Positions 38,345-47,794 of a DNA stretch of 64,000 nucleotides are shown piece after piece. Position 1 is the first letter of the stretch, and every line of letters starts with the position of its first letter. The DNA comes from JAZKFT01 sp963845495. GTDB taxonomy: Bacteria; Bacteroidota; Bacteroidia; Chitinophagales; Chitinophagaceae. Made by a program: the position numbers and the translations under genes. The notes beneath the pieces are model-generated. The model did no database searches. It was not told the origin of the DNA and was given only the letters and a program-made list of their open reading frames with translations. The DNA lies in NCBI GenBank assembly GCA_963845495.1, contig CAWJTH010000104.1:7244-71243 (forward strand), in the 5' to 3' direction.

Positions 38345-41300
38345 TTAGAAAGTGGCTGAAAGCCCTACGGTTAAACTTTTAAGGATGGGATAATTATTGC
38401 CATTGCCGTTGTTATTAGAACCAGCTACACTGTTATCAGAACTCCCAGTTAGCAACACATCCGATTTCCCAATGTTTTCAACATCCAGGTTTTTGGTGAT
38501 TTTATACAAAGGCGATGCAGACCATAGATTTTCGCCTGAAACATAGAACCTTGCTGCATTTAGATGCGCTTTGGCAATAAATCCTTTAGGCAGGTTATAG
38601 CCTAACTGAAGGTTTTTAAGACGGATATAACGCACGTTCTGCAAGTATTTTGTTTGAGCATTGTATAATTCGCCCGAACTGTTTTGTGCCACATAACCGC
38701 GGTATCTTGGAAAATAGGCATTTGGGTTGGTTTCCGACCAAATTTGGTTCAATTGCGATTTCATCAGATAATTGTAAGGCCTGTTGTATTGTCCCCAAAA
38801 AACATCCGATTCAGAACCGGGCCACCAATCTTGTTTCAACACACCTTGGAAAAATGCGCTGAAAAAGAAACCACCGTAATCGGCACCTAAATTAAAACCG
38901 AAAGAGTACCGTGGCGTGGAATTGCCGATCACTTTCATATCGCCCGGATTAGCAACCGTATTATTGCCGTTATTGATTACACCATCGCCATTCAAATCTT
39001 TAAATTTAATATCGCCAGGCAACCAGTTACCAGCATTGGTTGCTTTAAACAATGGTTGGGCTGCTTTAGCTTGCGAAACATTGGCGGCTGTCCAATAACC
39101 ATCATTGGTATATCCCCAAATTTCATTTACTTTTTTACCAGGGTAATAATCTCCCAAACCATAACCAACAGTTGGGTTATTGTACTTATCGATGGTGGCC
39201 GAATAATCAGACATCCACACAGCAACGTTGTAATGGAAAGGCTTTTCGGCTATTTTAATTTGATCTTTCCAAGAAATAGACGCTTCCCAGCCATTTGTGG
39301 TCATATCGGCATAGTTGCCCTTTGGTACTGTTGCGCCAAATACTGCTGGTAATGTTTGGCCAACCGTAAACATGTTTTTGGTCCGTCGTTTATACACATC
39401 GCCTGTAACTGTTAGCCTGTTGTTCAAGAAAGTGGCATCCAAACCTAAGTCGCTGGTGATGGCTGTTTCCCAAGTTAACCCATTTGGCAAAACACCAGGT
39501 ACACTGGTTGTTTGTGGCAAAACCCCACTTAAAACACGGCTCGATTGTGCGATGACAAATTGTTCTTGATAAGCATAAGAAGCAATATTACCGTTACCCA
39601 AAGAACCGTAAGAAGCCCTGATTTTTAGGTCGGAAATAACTTTCGCCGGCAATTTCCAAAATGATTCTTTTGATACCCGCCATCCTGCAGAAGCAGATGG
39701 GAAAAAGCCATAACGTTGGTTGGATGGGAATTTGGAAGAACCATCATAACGGCCATTTACTTCCAACAAATACTTGTCTTTAAATGCATAATTTAACCTG
39801 GAGAAGCCACCTAAGATGGCCCATTTCTCATAACCGCCGGAAGTGGTAATACTTTGTCCTAAAGCAAGGTTGATATCGGTAGCGCCGCTGTAAATCAGTC
39901 CGTTTCTTGTGGTGGCAAATCCGTTATAAACCGATTGTTCGTAATTGTAACCTGCCAGTGCTTTAAAATAATGGTCTTTACCAATTGTTTTTTCGTATTC
40001 ACCATAAATATTGGTGGCTAAATAATTGGTTTGCTTTTGGTTTAAAGTAATATCGTTGTAGCTGGTACCCACATACGCAATAACGCCAGGTGTAACACTG
40101 TAGGGTACCTGTACCCGAATTTGTTTTTGGTTGGAACTAGTGTTTTGGAAAGTGAAATCGCCTTTAATCCTAAACTGATTGTTGAAGAATTTAGCCACAA
40201 AGCCAGTGGTGTTTTTAATAACCTGATCGTTTAGGTTGATGCCGTTTTTGCCGTACACAAAATCCCCCACGGAATAAGCAGCCGAGAAGGTAAGTGTTCC
40301 ATCGGGGTTAAAAAGCATGGAAGATGGTTGTGAATTGTCTGCCATGTTCCGCCAAACACCGCCGCCTTCGCCCACGTTTAACGGGTTGTGGTAAAACCTG
40401 CTGGTAAACTGGGTAGTGTTGTTTACCACCAGCCAAGGCGTAACTTGTATGGAACCTTTGCCTGTTAAATTGTACATGTGGTAATCGTCAGAATTATATC
40501 TGAACAAACCATCTTGTCCGTAATACCGGCCCGTTACATAAAAACTAGCCTTGCCATTGCTGCCCGAAACAGATAGATTTTGATCTATTGCACCTAGGTT
40601 TTTTTTATACAACAAATCGTACCAATTAGTATTTCCGTAATAAACATAGTTGCCGTTTATGATATCGGTTTTTGGTAAACTTGGGTCTGCATCCCTTCTT
40701 TTTAATTCAGCCAAATAAGCAGCAGAAAAAGCTTGGGTTTTATTGATGTTTTGTGGTACTTGTCCATCGTTCCAAGCACTCCAGGCCGAATCGAACATCA
40801 ACGCATATTGATAGCCGTTTGAAACAATGTCTGGCACTGTTGTTGGGCTTTTCACTGAATAATCAGACGAATAAGTAACGGTTATCTTGTCTCTTGTTGG
40901 GCTTTTGGTGGTAATTAAAACAACACCATATGCAGCCCTTGCACCATAAATAGATGCCGAAGACGCATCTTTTAAAACCGAAATACTGGCTATATCGTTC
41001 GGGTTCAACAAACTTGGGTCGCCTTGTATTCCATCAATCAGTACCAGCGCACTACCACCTTGGCCAATAGAAGTTGTACCACGAATATTATAAGTTGGCG
41101 ATTGTATGGGTTTTCCGTCGCCCATCACCAAATTTAAATTGGGTACAACGCCTTGCAACCCTTGGCTTACGTTAGAAATAGAGCGGTTTTCAAGTACATC
41201 ACCTTTTATCTGCGTTACTGCACCGGTAAGGTTTTCCTTTTTTTGGGTGCCGTAACCTACCACCACCACTTCCGCCAAATTGTTTGAAATGCTTTTGAGT

Positions 41301-41632
41301 TTAAGGGTCAACAACACGGTAGCGTCGGCTTTAATGTTATAACCGCTCATTAATTGTTGATTAAACCCAACGGCCGAAATACTGAAAGTGTAAGGGCCAC
41401 CGGCAGGTAATTTTAAAAAAGTAAAAACACCCGCACTGTCAGACGATGCACCTGCTGTAAAATTGGTTTTTGTGTTTTTAGCAATAACCGATGCGCCAGC
41501 CAAAGGCTCGCCATTCTCGTTTTGTACTATGCCAGATACACTGCTGGTTTTTTGTGCATACAGCACCGAAACTGAAAAAAAGACAAGTAGCAATAACGCT
41601 AACGGTTGTCTTAAAGTAATCTTTGTTCTCAT
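38345..41632 (-). CDS. SusC/RagA-type TonB-linked transporter (second locus)
   Basis: 1,095 aa. Signal peptide (to about VLYAQK) leads straight into a carboxypeptidase-D-like domain (SSVSGIVQNENGEPLAGASV, about 29-115), then the plug (LAEVVVVGYGTQKKENLTGA, YNIRGTTSIGQGGSALVLID, SSASIYGARAAYGVVLITTK) and a barrel ending KSLTVGLSATF. No STN domain is seen between signal and plug, although a FecR/ECF pair is encoded directly upstream; transporters that signal through FecR usually carry STN. The sigma cassette may therefore be linked by expression only. It imports the SusD-captured ligand with TonB energy. Confidence 0.93.
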   Translation of the reverse strand: MRTKITLRQPLALLLLVFFSVSVLYAQKTSSVSGIVQNENGEPLAGASVIAKNTKTNFTAGASSDSAGVFTFLKLPAGGPYTFSISAVGFNQQLMSGYNIKADATVLLTLKLKSISNNLAEVVVVGYGTQKKENLTGAVTQIKGDVLENRSISNVSQGLQGVVPNLNLVMGDGKPIQSPTYNIRGTTSIGQGGSALVLIDGIQGDPSLLNPNDIASISVLKDASSASIYGARAAYGVVLITTKSPTRDKITVTYSSDYSVKSPTTVPDIVSNGYQYALMFDSAWSAWNDGQVPQNINKTQAFSAAYLAELKRRDADPSLPKTDIINGNYVYYGNTNWYDLLYKKNLGAIDQNLSVSGSNGKASFYVTGRYYGQDGLFRYNSDDYHMYNLTGKGSIQVTPWLVVNNTTQFTSRFYHNPLNVGEGGGVWRNMADNSQPSSMLFNPDGTLTFSAAYSVGDFVYGKNGINLNDQVIKNTTGFVAKFFNNQFRIKGDFTFQNTSSNQKQIRVQVPYSVTPGVIAYVGTSYNDITLNQKQTNYLATNIYGEYEKTIGKDHYFKALAGYNYEQSVYNGFATTRNGLIYSGATDINLALGQSITTSGGYEKWAILGGFSRLNYAFKDKYLLEVNGRYDGSSKFPSNQRYGFFPSASAGWRVSKESFWKLPAKVISDLKIRASYGSLGNGNIASYAYQEQFVIAQSSRVLSGVLPQTTSVPGVLPNGLTWETAITSDLGLDATFLNNRLTVTGDVYKRRTKNMFTVGQTLPAVFGATVPKGNYADMTTNGWEASISWKDQIKIAEKPFHYNVAVWMSDYSATIDKYNNPTVGYGLGDYYPGKKVNEIWGYTNDGYWTAANVSQAKAAQPLFKATNAGNWLPGDIKFKDLNGDGVINNGNNTVANPGDMKVIGNSTPRYSFGFNLGADYGGFFFSAFFQGVLKQDWWPGSESDVFWGQYNRPYNYLMKSQLNQIWSETNPNAYFPRYRGYVAQNSSGELYNAQTKYLQNVRYIRLKNLQLGYNLPKGFIAKAHLNAARFYVSGENLWSASPLYKITKNLDVENIGKSDVLLTGSSDNSVAGSNNNGNGNNYPILKSLTVGLSATF

Positions 41633-41710
41633 ATTGAATTTATATTATGGTTTTGGCAATAGAATAACTGTTCGATGCTGTGCAACGAATTGATTTTTAG
41701 CTTTTACTTT

Positions 41711-42763
41711 TTACTTTTTTGTAATAATATAGGTGTTGTTCCTATGATCGATGTGCAGCTTTTTTAAGAGCGCAATATTGTTTAAGATAGCTTCTACCGA
41801 ATCTGTTTTTTCAAACCTGCCTATAAAATAAACATTTTTAATATCGATGTTTTTATAGTCAATTTTAATATTATAAATTTCGCCTAATTGGTCAAATACA
41901 TTGCGTAACGATTGATTATTAAACATGTACCAATTACCGCTTTTGGTAGTGGATGATAATTTAATATCATTTTTTTTAGATACTGTATTTTTAATTAAAT
42001 GATTGGTATCGCCTATCGCTTTTACAATAAAACTTGAATTGATCTTATCAAAAACCAATTGCTGTCCGGATATTAAATACACATCGTTTTTCCATTGTTT
42101 TATAGGAACAACTGTTTTAATGACCACCTTTCCTTCAAATAATTTTATTGTTATTTTTTGTTTATTATCCTGAACACTAAATTGTGTACCTAATGCGGTG
42201 GTAGTTAAATTGCCGGCATACACGGTAAAAGGTTTTGTTTTGTCTTTTGCTACTTTAAAAAACACTTCACCATTTAAGTAAACATCCCTTTTGTTTTGTG
42301 CAACAAAAGATTGGTATTTTATAAAACTGTGTGGCTGCAAACGCATACTGGTGCCATCTTCCAAGCTTGAACTGATTATTTCACTAGTATTGTTTATCCT
42401 AAATTTCCATGGCTTTATATCAGAAATTGCTGGTTGTGAAAGATGCGAATTATTAGATGTTTTTGATGATAAAAAAAATTGATAAAAACCAATAATAAAT
42501 AACACAGAAGCGGCAACTGCAATTAGTTTTTTAATTGCTTTTATTCTAACTATATTATTAACGGTTTGCTGTTTAATATTTTTTAATAATACATCAGTTT
42601 CTTTTTTTGATAGATAATCAGCCACAAATTCTTTATCATCTGCTTCAAAATATTTATCCAATAATTCAGGGTTTGAATAAAGATGATCGGCAACAAGTTC
42701 TGCTTCTTCAGCAGTACAATTACGGTCGAAAAATTTTTTAATAAGTGTTCCAGAAATCTCCAT
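41711..42763 (-). CDS. FecR-family anti-sigma factor
   Basis: 350 aa. The N-terminal cytoplasmic part (1-78, with FFDRNCTAEEAELVADHLYS) should bind the sigma factor; one membrane helix lies at about 79-97 (LIAVAASVLFIIGFYQFF). The periplasmic FecR domain (EIISSSLEDGTSMRLQPHSF, YLNGEVFFKVAKDKTKPFTV, TTTALGTQFSV, KLFEGKVVIKT) is followed by a DUF4974-type secretin-like C-terminus (SLRNVFDQLGEIYNIKIDYK). It normally holds the ECF sigma factor until the outer-membrane transporter signals. It lies between the sigma gene and susC, all on the minus strand. Confidence 0.93.
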   Translation of the reverse strand: MEISGTLIKKFFDRNCTAEEAELVADHLYSNPELLDKYFEADDKEFVADYLSKKETDVLLKNIKQQTVNNIVRIKAIKKLIAVAASVLFIIGFYQFFLSSKTSNNSHLSQPAISDIKPWKFRINNTSEIISSSLEDGTSMRLQPHSFIKYQSFVAQNKRDVYLNGEVFFKVAKDKTKPFTVYAGNLTTTALGTQFSVQDNKQKITIKLFEGKVVIKTVVPIKQWKNDVYLISGQQLVFDKINSSFIVKAIGDTNHLIKNTVSKKNDIKLSSTTKSGNWYMFNNQSLRNVFDQLGEIYNIKIDYKNIDIKNVYFIGRFEKTDSVEAILNNIALLKKLHIDHRNNTYIITKK

Positions 42764-42848
42764 TAAATCCTTTGTGTATAAAATGATATATAATAAGTAC
42801 GTAGCATGGTTTAAATTACCCCTGCTGGTAACAGTTTGTTAATATGGC

Positions 42849-43412
42849 CTATGCTAATTGAAGAATAAAAAATGCAATAAGCGGCATAGATAGGGTTGCA
42901 TGGCTCCGTAATTCGGTCAATCCTTTTGTAATATGGTCTTCAACCGTTTTAATGGAAATAGATAATGAAGCTGCAATTTGTTTATTAGAATATCCGTACA
43001 AAACTTTCATTTGCAACACTTTTTTTCTAGCAGGTGATAATGTTTTTAACTGCGTTATTACATAATCATTGCCTTCAAACATCGTGTTGTTAAAATCGGC
43101 GATCACAGTTTGCAACATATTGTTTTTACTTATAACCTCCTTCGTTTTAGCCTGTTTAGCCTCTCGTCTTATAAAGTCAACAAAGGCATGTTTTGCCATT
43201 ATAAACAATTGTTTATCAATTGGATGCGCTTCTGATAGCGTATGTTTCGATTGCCATAACTTAATGAAGGTAAGTTGCGTTAGTTCTTTTGATAGTTCCC
43301 TATCCTTATTGGTGCGCTGCATAAAAAAGCCAAATATTTTTTCGTGAAACATTTCGAACACTTCTCCGAAAATTTTTTGATTTCCCTTTTTTATTGCTTC
43401 TATTTTTTCCAT
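42849..43412 (-). CDS. ECF RNA polymerase sigma factor (Bacteroidota FecI type)
   Basis: 187 aa. Region 2 spans about 10-80 (FGEVFEMFHEKIFGFFMQRT, LSKELTQLTFIKLWQSKHTL, LFIMAKHAFVDFIRREAK). Region 4 spans about 120-175 (LSPARKKVLQMKVLYGYSNK, then SIKTVEDHITKGLTELR). A short hydrophobic tail (MPLIAFFILQLA) ends the protein, as in several Bacteroidota members. Region 1.1 and 3 are absent, as expected for ECF factors. First gene of the second SusCD locus; it should direct transcription of susC, susD and the phosphoester hydrolases when released by FecR. Confidence 0.92.
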   Translation of the reverse strand: MEKIEAIKKGNQKIFGEVFEMFHEKIFGFFMQRTNKDRELSKELTQLTFIKLWQSKHTLSEAHPIDKQLFIMAKHAFVDFIRREAKQAKTKEVISKNNMLQTVIADFNNTMFEGNDYVITQLKTLSPARKKVLQMKVLYGYSNKQIAASLSISIKTVEDHITKGLTELRSHATLSMPLIAFFILQLA

Positions 43413-44033
43413 TCTCCCCTTAAATTATTTCCTATTTGATAGAATATGTATTAGCTATTCGTAATAATGAAATGTGTAATTAAATCGTATTTCATCGGCA
43501 AAACTACTTATGTAGCTTTCAATCCTTTATTACCAAATTGTAAATTACCTGTTTGTAATTTATTTGTATAAGCAAGTACTTTACCCAGATGTAACGGAAA
43601 ATAATTAACGGCATGCCAAAATCAACTGACAGATGAAGCGAATTAATTATCGTAGAAAAATAGCATCATTTCATTTAAAACCATTTAATATTGGATAGAA
43701 TTATTAAATGGGATCTTTGGCTAATTAGCATTCAATAAAGGATTGTAGATTAAAGTAAAAGAAATAAATAAGGTCTATATCGCAATTTTGGCAAATATCT
43801 ATAAAATAAAAATGCTTTAATGTAAGTAGAATTATAATTAAAGTTCAGAATAATCTTAAAAAGTCTTTTTATTTTTAATTTTGTAAAGGTCAAGTTATTT
43901 AAAACTATTTGTTATAAATGATTGGCAGATATCTTGATAATTTTTTGTATTTTTAATTGCCGCAAAATGCAGCCATAATCAACGCTGGCCGAAGCCAAAG
44001 TGTTTACGCCAGCTGTTCCAAAATACCTATAAA
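43413..44033. other. AT-rich divergent intergenic region
   Basis: It lies between the sigma-factor gene (minus) and the DUF1801 gene (plus). A box TAATTTTG at 43,876 fits the Bacteroidota -7 pattern but has no clear -33 TTG partner. No small gene, tRNA or long repeat was recognised. Confidence 0.4.
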
Positions 44034-44453
44034 ATGAATAAAATAGAAACTGAAATCGGGGATTATATAGCTGCGCAACCCGTGGAAAGGCAAAAATTAC
44101 TGACCGATATTCATCATGTAATTATGCAAAATGACTCATCCGTTTTCCCGATAATTGAGCAGATGATGGGCAAAGAAATGATTATATATAAGGCAAACGG
44201 CTTGATGAAATATGCGCTTTCAAGTGTAAAAAAGCATATTTCTTTACACCTTATGCCTATTTATGCACATAAACCTTTGCACATCAAATATGAAGCATTG
44301 CTGCATAAAGCAGCTTTCCAAAAGGGCTGCATCAATTTTAATAACGAGGAGGAAATGCCGTTAGACATCCTTCAAAGTTTGATTAAAGATTGTTCGACCA
44401 TAGACTTGGCAAAAATCAGGGAAGATTATTTACAGTCTAAGAAAAAGAAATAG
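44034..44453 (+). CDS. DUF1801 domain protein
   Basis: 139 aa, cytosolic. The layout matches DUF1801/YdhG-like proteins: IGDYIAAQPVERQKLLTDIH, a middle segment MIIYKANGLMKYALSSVKKH followed by ISLHLMPIY, and a C-terminal helical pair (LDILQSLIKDCSTIDLAKIR). Some relatives are described as iron chaperone-like, but the function is not firmly known and none is claimed here. It is a single gene with a bidirectional terminator shared with the convergent SRPBCC gene. Confidence 0.75.
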   Translation: MNKIETEIGDYIAAQPVERQKLLTDIHHVIMQNDSSVFPIIEQMMGKEMIIYKANGLMKYALSSVKKHISLHLMPIYAHKPLHIKYEALLHKAAFQKGCINFNNEEEMPLDILQSLIKDCSTIDLAKIREDYLQSKKKK

Positions 44454-44466
44454 CATAAGTAAAAGA

Positions 44467-44496
44467 CAAGCATTAATTCAATTAAATGCTTGCCTT
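44467..44496. terminator. bidirectional terminator hairpin
   Basis: CAAGCATT (44,467) pairs with AATGCTTG (44,485) over a 10-nt loop; CCTTTTAT follows on the plus strand and TCTTTTACTT on the minus strand. It lies between two convergent genes, so it can end both transcripts. Confidence 0.75.
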
Positions 44497-44505
44497 TTAT
44501 AATAT

Positions 44506-44928
44506 TTATTGCTCCACAAAATTCTTCAGTGCAGATCCAACAAAGTGCGTCCAACCGCCGGTAAAGCTTGCTTTTGTAAAATCTTTATTGTTTTGAGGAA
44601 AAGTTTCCAAACCGGTATGCGTTAGCTTTATTTTGGTTTTATCCCCTTCGGGAAATAATTCCCAAGTTACCTCAGAATTGCCCGGAAACGAATCGTATCG
44701 CCAAGTGTAGGCAATCTTTTTATCGGGTACCACTTCGGTTATTTTGCACAAATGAACATATTTTATGCCTTCCGATTCTGCGATAAACGTAAATTCAAAA
44801 CCAACTTCCGGTTTAAATGCTGCCAAGTTAAAATACCATTTTTTCATTTGGTCGTTGTCGGTAATGGCTTTCCAAACCTTTTCAATGGGCGCATTATAGG
44901 TGTCTTCAATTACAAGGGGCTCGTTCAT
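44506..44928 (-). CDS. SRPBCC (AHSA1/START-like) domain protein
   Basis: 140 aa, a single SRPBCC fold: opening strand and helix VIEDTYNAPIEKVWKAITDN then DQMKKWYF, central strands GFEFTFIAESEGIKYVHLCK and KKIAYTWRYDSFPGNSEVTWELFPE, and the long C-terminal helix GGWTHFVGSALKNFVEQ. The fold binds hydrophobic ligands in a deep pocket; AHSA1-type members are often general stress or chaperone-linked proteins, and the ligand is unknown. Monocistronic and convergent with DUF1801. Confidence 0.85.
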   Translation of the reverse strand: MNEPLVIEDTYNAPIEKVWKAITDNDQMKKWYFNLAAFKPEVGFEFTFIAESEGIKYVHLCKITEVVPDKKIAYTWRYDSFPGNSEVTWELFPEGDKTKIKLTHTGLETFPQNNKDFTKASFTGGWTHFVGSALKNFVEQ

Positions 44929-45225
44929 TTTTTTATTTTTTTATGGTTTGCAATTATGGTTGATATCGTTCTTGTTTTCAATGAAAGCGCTAATGTATCT
45001 AGTTTATTGGTTAAAAACATGCGATATTTTTAAGCCAATTTGCGGTGGTTTTTTAGGTTATCGGCTTTTGCTTCGCAAAATCTTTTGCGGCCTTTTGTTG
45101 GTTGGCAATATTTGTATAATCTGCTTATATTCGGTCTACAATGGAATATCAAGAGCAGTTATAACATCTGAACAATTTTATAATCAGCCCTTGGCATTTA
45201 TTTTTAAAGACAATCCAGAAACGAT

Positions 45226-45651
45226 ATGCCAGCAAAAGATAGCTTAGAAAGATTTATAAGTGCGCAAACATCAGACTACTCCATTGCACTATCAGAAATT
45301 AAAAATGGCAAGAAACGTAGCCATTGGATGTGGTATATTTTCCCCCAAATACAAGGCTTGGGCTTTAGCAGCACTTCAATATTTTATGCAATAAAAGATA
45401 TGGACGAAGCGGAAAGTTTTTTGCAACATCCAATTTTAGGCAAACGATTAATAGATATTTGTCAGGCATTGCTTCAACTTAAAAGCAATAATGCCCATGA
45501 AATATTTGGAAATCCTGACGATATGAAATTAAAATCTTGCATGACATTGTTTTCCGCATTGCCAAACGCCAATCCCGTTTTTACTGCCGTGTTAGAAAAA
45601 TTTTTCAATGGATCGAAGGATAGCAAAACGTTGCAAATAATAGGAAAGTAG
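45226..45651 (+). CDS. DUF1810 domain protein
   Basis: 141 aa. The whole length matches DUF1810: LERFISAQTSDYSIALSEIK, KRSHWMWYIFPQIQGLGFSS, FLQHPILGKRLIDICQALLQ, HEIFGNPDDMKLKSCMTLFS and a C-terminal FNGSKDSKTLQII. The invariant HWMWYIFPQ stretch is intact. The family is small, cytosolic and of unknown biochemical role. A single gene, convergent with the LytTR regulator. Confidence 0.9.
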   Translation: MPAKDSLERFISAQTSDYSIALSEIKNGKKRSHWMWYIFPQIQGLGFSSTSIFYAIKDMDEAESFLQHPILGKRLIDICQALLQLKSNNAHEIFGNPDDMKLKSCMTLFSALPNANPVFTAVLEKFFNGSKDSKTLQIIGK

Positions 45652-45697
45652 TTGACACATCAATTGCGCACTGCTTGCAGTAATATTTTGTTTGTGA

Positions 45698-46390
45698 CTA
45701 TAAACTTTCTATAACATCCCGGTAGCCCCGACCAATTGGGATAGATATCCCGTTAACATCAACTGTTTCAGTCGTGTACGATTCAATCTTGCTCAATGAA
45801 ACGATAAAGGACCTATGGATTCGTTTGAAGAGGCTTGCAGGTAAAAGCTCTTCTATTTCATGTGTGCTCATTTTTGAAATGTATTCGTTTTTTGTCGTAA
45901 CAATCTTGATATATTCCCGCTGGCTTTCGATGTAGACAATGTCGGCGAATAAAATCTTTACCTTCTTTTTTTGCACGTTCAGGAACAGATAATCTTTGAT
46001 TTCCTCTTTTTTATTCGGTTCTGGTTTTTCTACCTGCGCTGTTTTTACCTTGGTTACCGCTATTAAAAACCGCTCAAAATCGAACGGTTTTAACAGGTAA
46101 TCCGTTACGTTTAAATTAAACCCCTCCACTGCGTATTGATGATAGGCGGTAGTGATAATTACCGCAGGCGGATGTGTAAGCGTTTTTAAAAAAGCCATTC
46201 CTTTTAATTTAGGCAGGTGGATGTCTAAAAAAATAAGGTCTGTATGATTATCCCGCAAGTAATCGGTTGCAAGGATGGCATCTTTAAATGTTGCCTGCAA
46301 TTCTAAAAAAGGTACCTGCAAAACATAGTCTGACAGCACTTTTACTGCCAATGGCTCATCTTCCACTATAATACATTTTATTTTAGACAT
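45698..46390 (-). CDS. LytTR response regulator (second pair)
   Basis: 230 aa. Receiver with CIIVEDEPLAVKVL, Asp56 in LIFLDIHLPKLKG, and DYLLKPFDFERFL (Lys). The LytTR DNA-binding domain (YLFLNVQKKKVKILFADIVY, SQREYIKIVT, LFKRIHRSFIVSLSKIES) fills about 125-228. Its start overlaps the end of the sensor-kinase gene by 8 bp, so the two are translationally coupled and form a pair. The target genes are unknown. Confidence 0.92.
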   Translation of the reverse strand: MSKIKCIIVEDEPLAVKVLSDYVLQVPFLELQATFKDAILATDYLRDNHTDLIFLDIHLPKLKGMAFLKTLTHPPAVIITTAYHQYAVEGFNLNVTDYLLKPFDFERFLIAVTKVKTAQVEKPEPNKKEEIKDYLFLNVQKKKVKILFADIVYIESQREYIKIVTTKNEYISKMSTHEIEELLPASLFKRIHRSFIVSLSKIESYTTETVDVNGISIPIGRGYRDVIESL

Positions 46391-47420
46391 GGCTTGACAA
46401 GTTTATTTTTAAAGCAGCCGTAAATACAGATTCTCCTTGTTGAACAGATAAGCTATAATCTTTGTAAAGCAGTTCCAGTTGTCGTTTCAGGTTAGAAAGA
46501 CCGATATTTTCTTTAACTTTTTCTTCTGTGGGTGATGCTTCGGAAGAATTTTTTACAAAAAAAGCTAACTGCCGATTATTTACTGAAAGATGGATATCAA
46601 CAAAAGGCTGGTTCCTTGTTTCAGAAACACCATGTTTAAACGCATTTTCCACTAACGGAACCAGCAATAGTGGTGGCAAGGCTTGCTTCATATCTTCAAC
46701 ATCGTAATTGAAATTAACTTGTAACGATTCATCGTAACGCAATTTTTCAAGGGCGATATAATCGCCTATAACTTTCAGTTCCTGTTCTATGCTTATATAC
46801 GCTCCGCTGGTTTCGTACAACATAAAACGCAATATTTTCGATAGGCGCAAAATTGATTCAGGTGCAAGGTCAGATTTATCCCTGGACAGTGAATAAATAT
46901 TATTTAGCGTGTTGAATAAAAAATGCGGGTTCGTTTGCGACCTTAGATAGTTCAATTCAGCTTGTTGTTTTTCGATACGAAGCTGCTGGGCTGCCTGCTT
47001 TAATTGTATATGGTTATAAATATGCCTGATAATCCCAAAAAAGAAAATGGATTCTACACTGTATGCCATCCGGTCGGAAACAGCGTGTGATGTTGAAGAA
47101 AAAGTCACAAAAGCGGTATAAATATGCATACTAATTCCTATGCATTTCCATAAATATGCACCCCATGAATATAAAAAAGTATAAGCCAATAAAAGCAACA
47201 GGGATTTAATAATACTTTTCCAGCCTAGTGCTGGCAGGGTATGTTCAAATAAAAAATAATTGAGCACTGTAACATAACCCACAGCCCAAATATGGTTTAA
47301 AACACTTTCGAAAAACGTATTGTGATGTTGCGTTAAATTGGAAAATAAACCCAGTAATAAAAAAGCAAGCCCGGTTAATAAATAGAATTTAAACCGTTTT
47401 ATATCTATTAATTTCTTCAT
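46383..47420 (-). CDS. LytS-type membrane sensor histidine kinase
   Basis: 345 aa. Four membrane helices in the first 135 residues (FYLLTGLAFLLLGLFSNL, HIWAVGYVTVLNYFLF, SIIKSLLLLLAYTFLYSW, and MAYSVESIFFFGIIRHIYNH) have only short loops. A coiled linker (LKQAAQQLRIEKQQAELNYL) leads to the His_kinase motif RSQTNPHFLFNTLNNIYSLS, with N-box PLVENAFKHGVSETR and G-box NIGLSNLKRQL. It has the canonical PHFLFN, unlike the propeller kinases. Cognate to the overlapping LytTR gene. No extracytoplasmic ligand domain, so the signal may be in the membrane. Confidence 0.92.
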   Translation of the reverse strand: MKKLIDIKRFKFYLLTGLAFLLLGLFSNLTQHHNTFFESVLNHIWAVGYVTVLNYFLFEHTLPALGWKSIIKSLLLLLAYTFLYSWGAYLWKCIGISMHIYTAFVTFSSTSHAVSDRMAYSVESIFFFGIIRHIYNHIQLKQAAQQLRIEKQQAELNYLRSQTNPHFLFNTLNNIYSLSRDKSDLAPESILRLSKILRFMLYETSGAYISIEQELKVIGDYIALEKLRYDESLQVNFNYDVEDMKQALPPLLLVPLVENAFKHGVSETRNQPFVDIHLSVNNRQLAFFVKNSSEASPTEEKVKENIGLSNLKRQLELLYKDYSLSVQQGESVFTAALKINLSSHV

Positions 47421-47794
47421 CCTGTTATTTAGGAGAATAAATATCGGTAAATCTTTCTCGTTTCATTTTGCAATCTATGAAATTGACTTAATGGTATACA
47501 AACAACATGAAAAAGTCAACCAAATTGGTGAATGGTGATAGCGCATGACTTCGTTTAACAAGTCTTTCATCAATAACCAACCGTCGGAAAACCTGTACTG
47601 TATTCACTATTTAGGCATTGTCCGTTTTCTGTGATTGTCATAAAAACGTTGTTTGTTTACCATAACCTGCTGTTTGTTGACCAACGGCTTTTCATGATTC
47701 TTAATTGGATATTCTTGTATCGCGAATATTAAAAATTGAGAAAAATTAAATCGTCAAGTCTTTAAAATATAAATACTGACAAAAAACAAAAGAA
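47421..47794. other. divergent intergenic region
   Basis: It separates the sensor kinase (minus) from the DUF4395 gene (plus) and should hold both promoters. No gene, RNA or clear repeat was recognised; T-rich stretches with GTTTGTTTACC / GTTTGTTGACC partial direct repeats occur near 47,650-47,690. Confidence 0.4.

Noticed and set aside
44034..45651. Toxin-antitoxin or defence island among DUF1801, SRPBCC and DUF1810 genes
   Set aside because: The genes are on different strands with separate terminators and belong to common small cytosolic families; no defence domains were seen.
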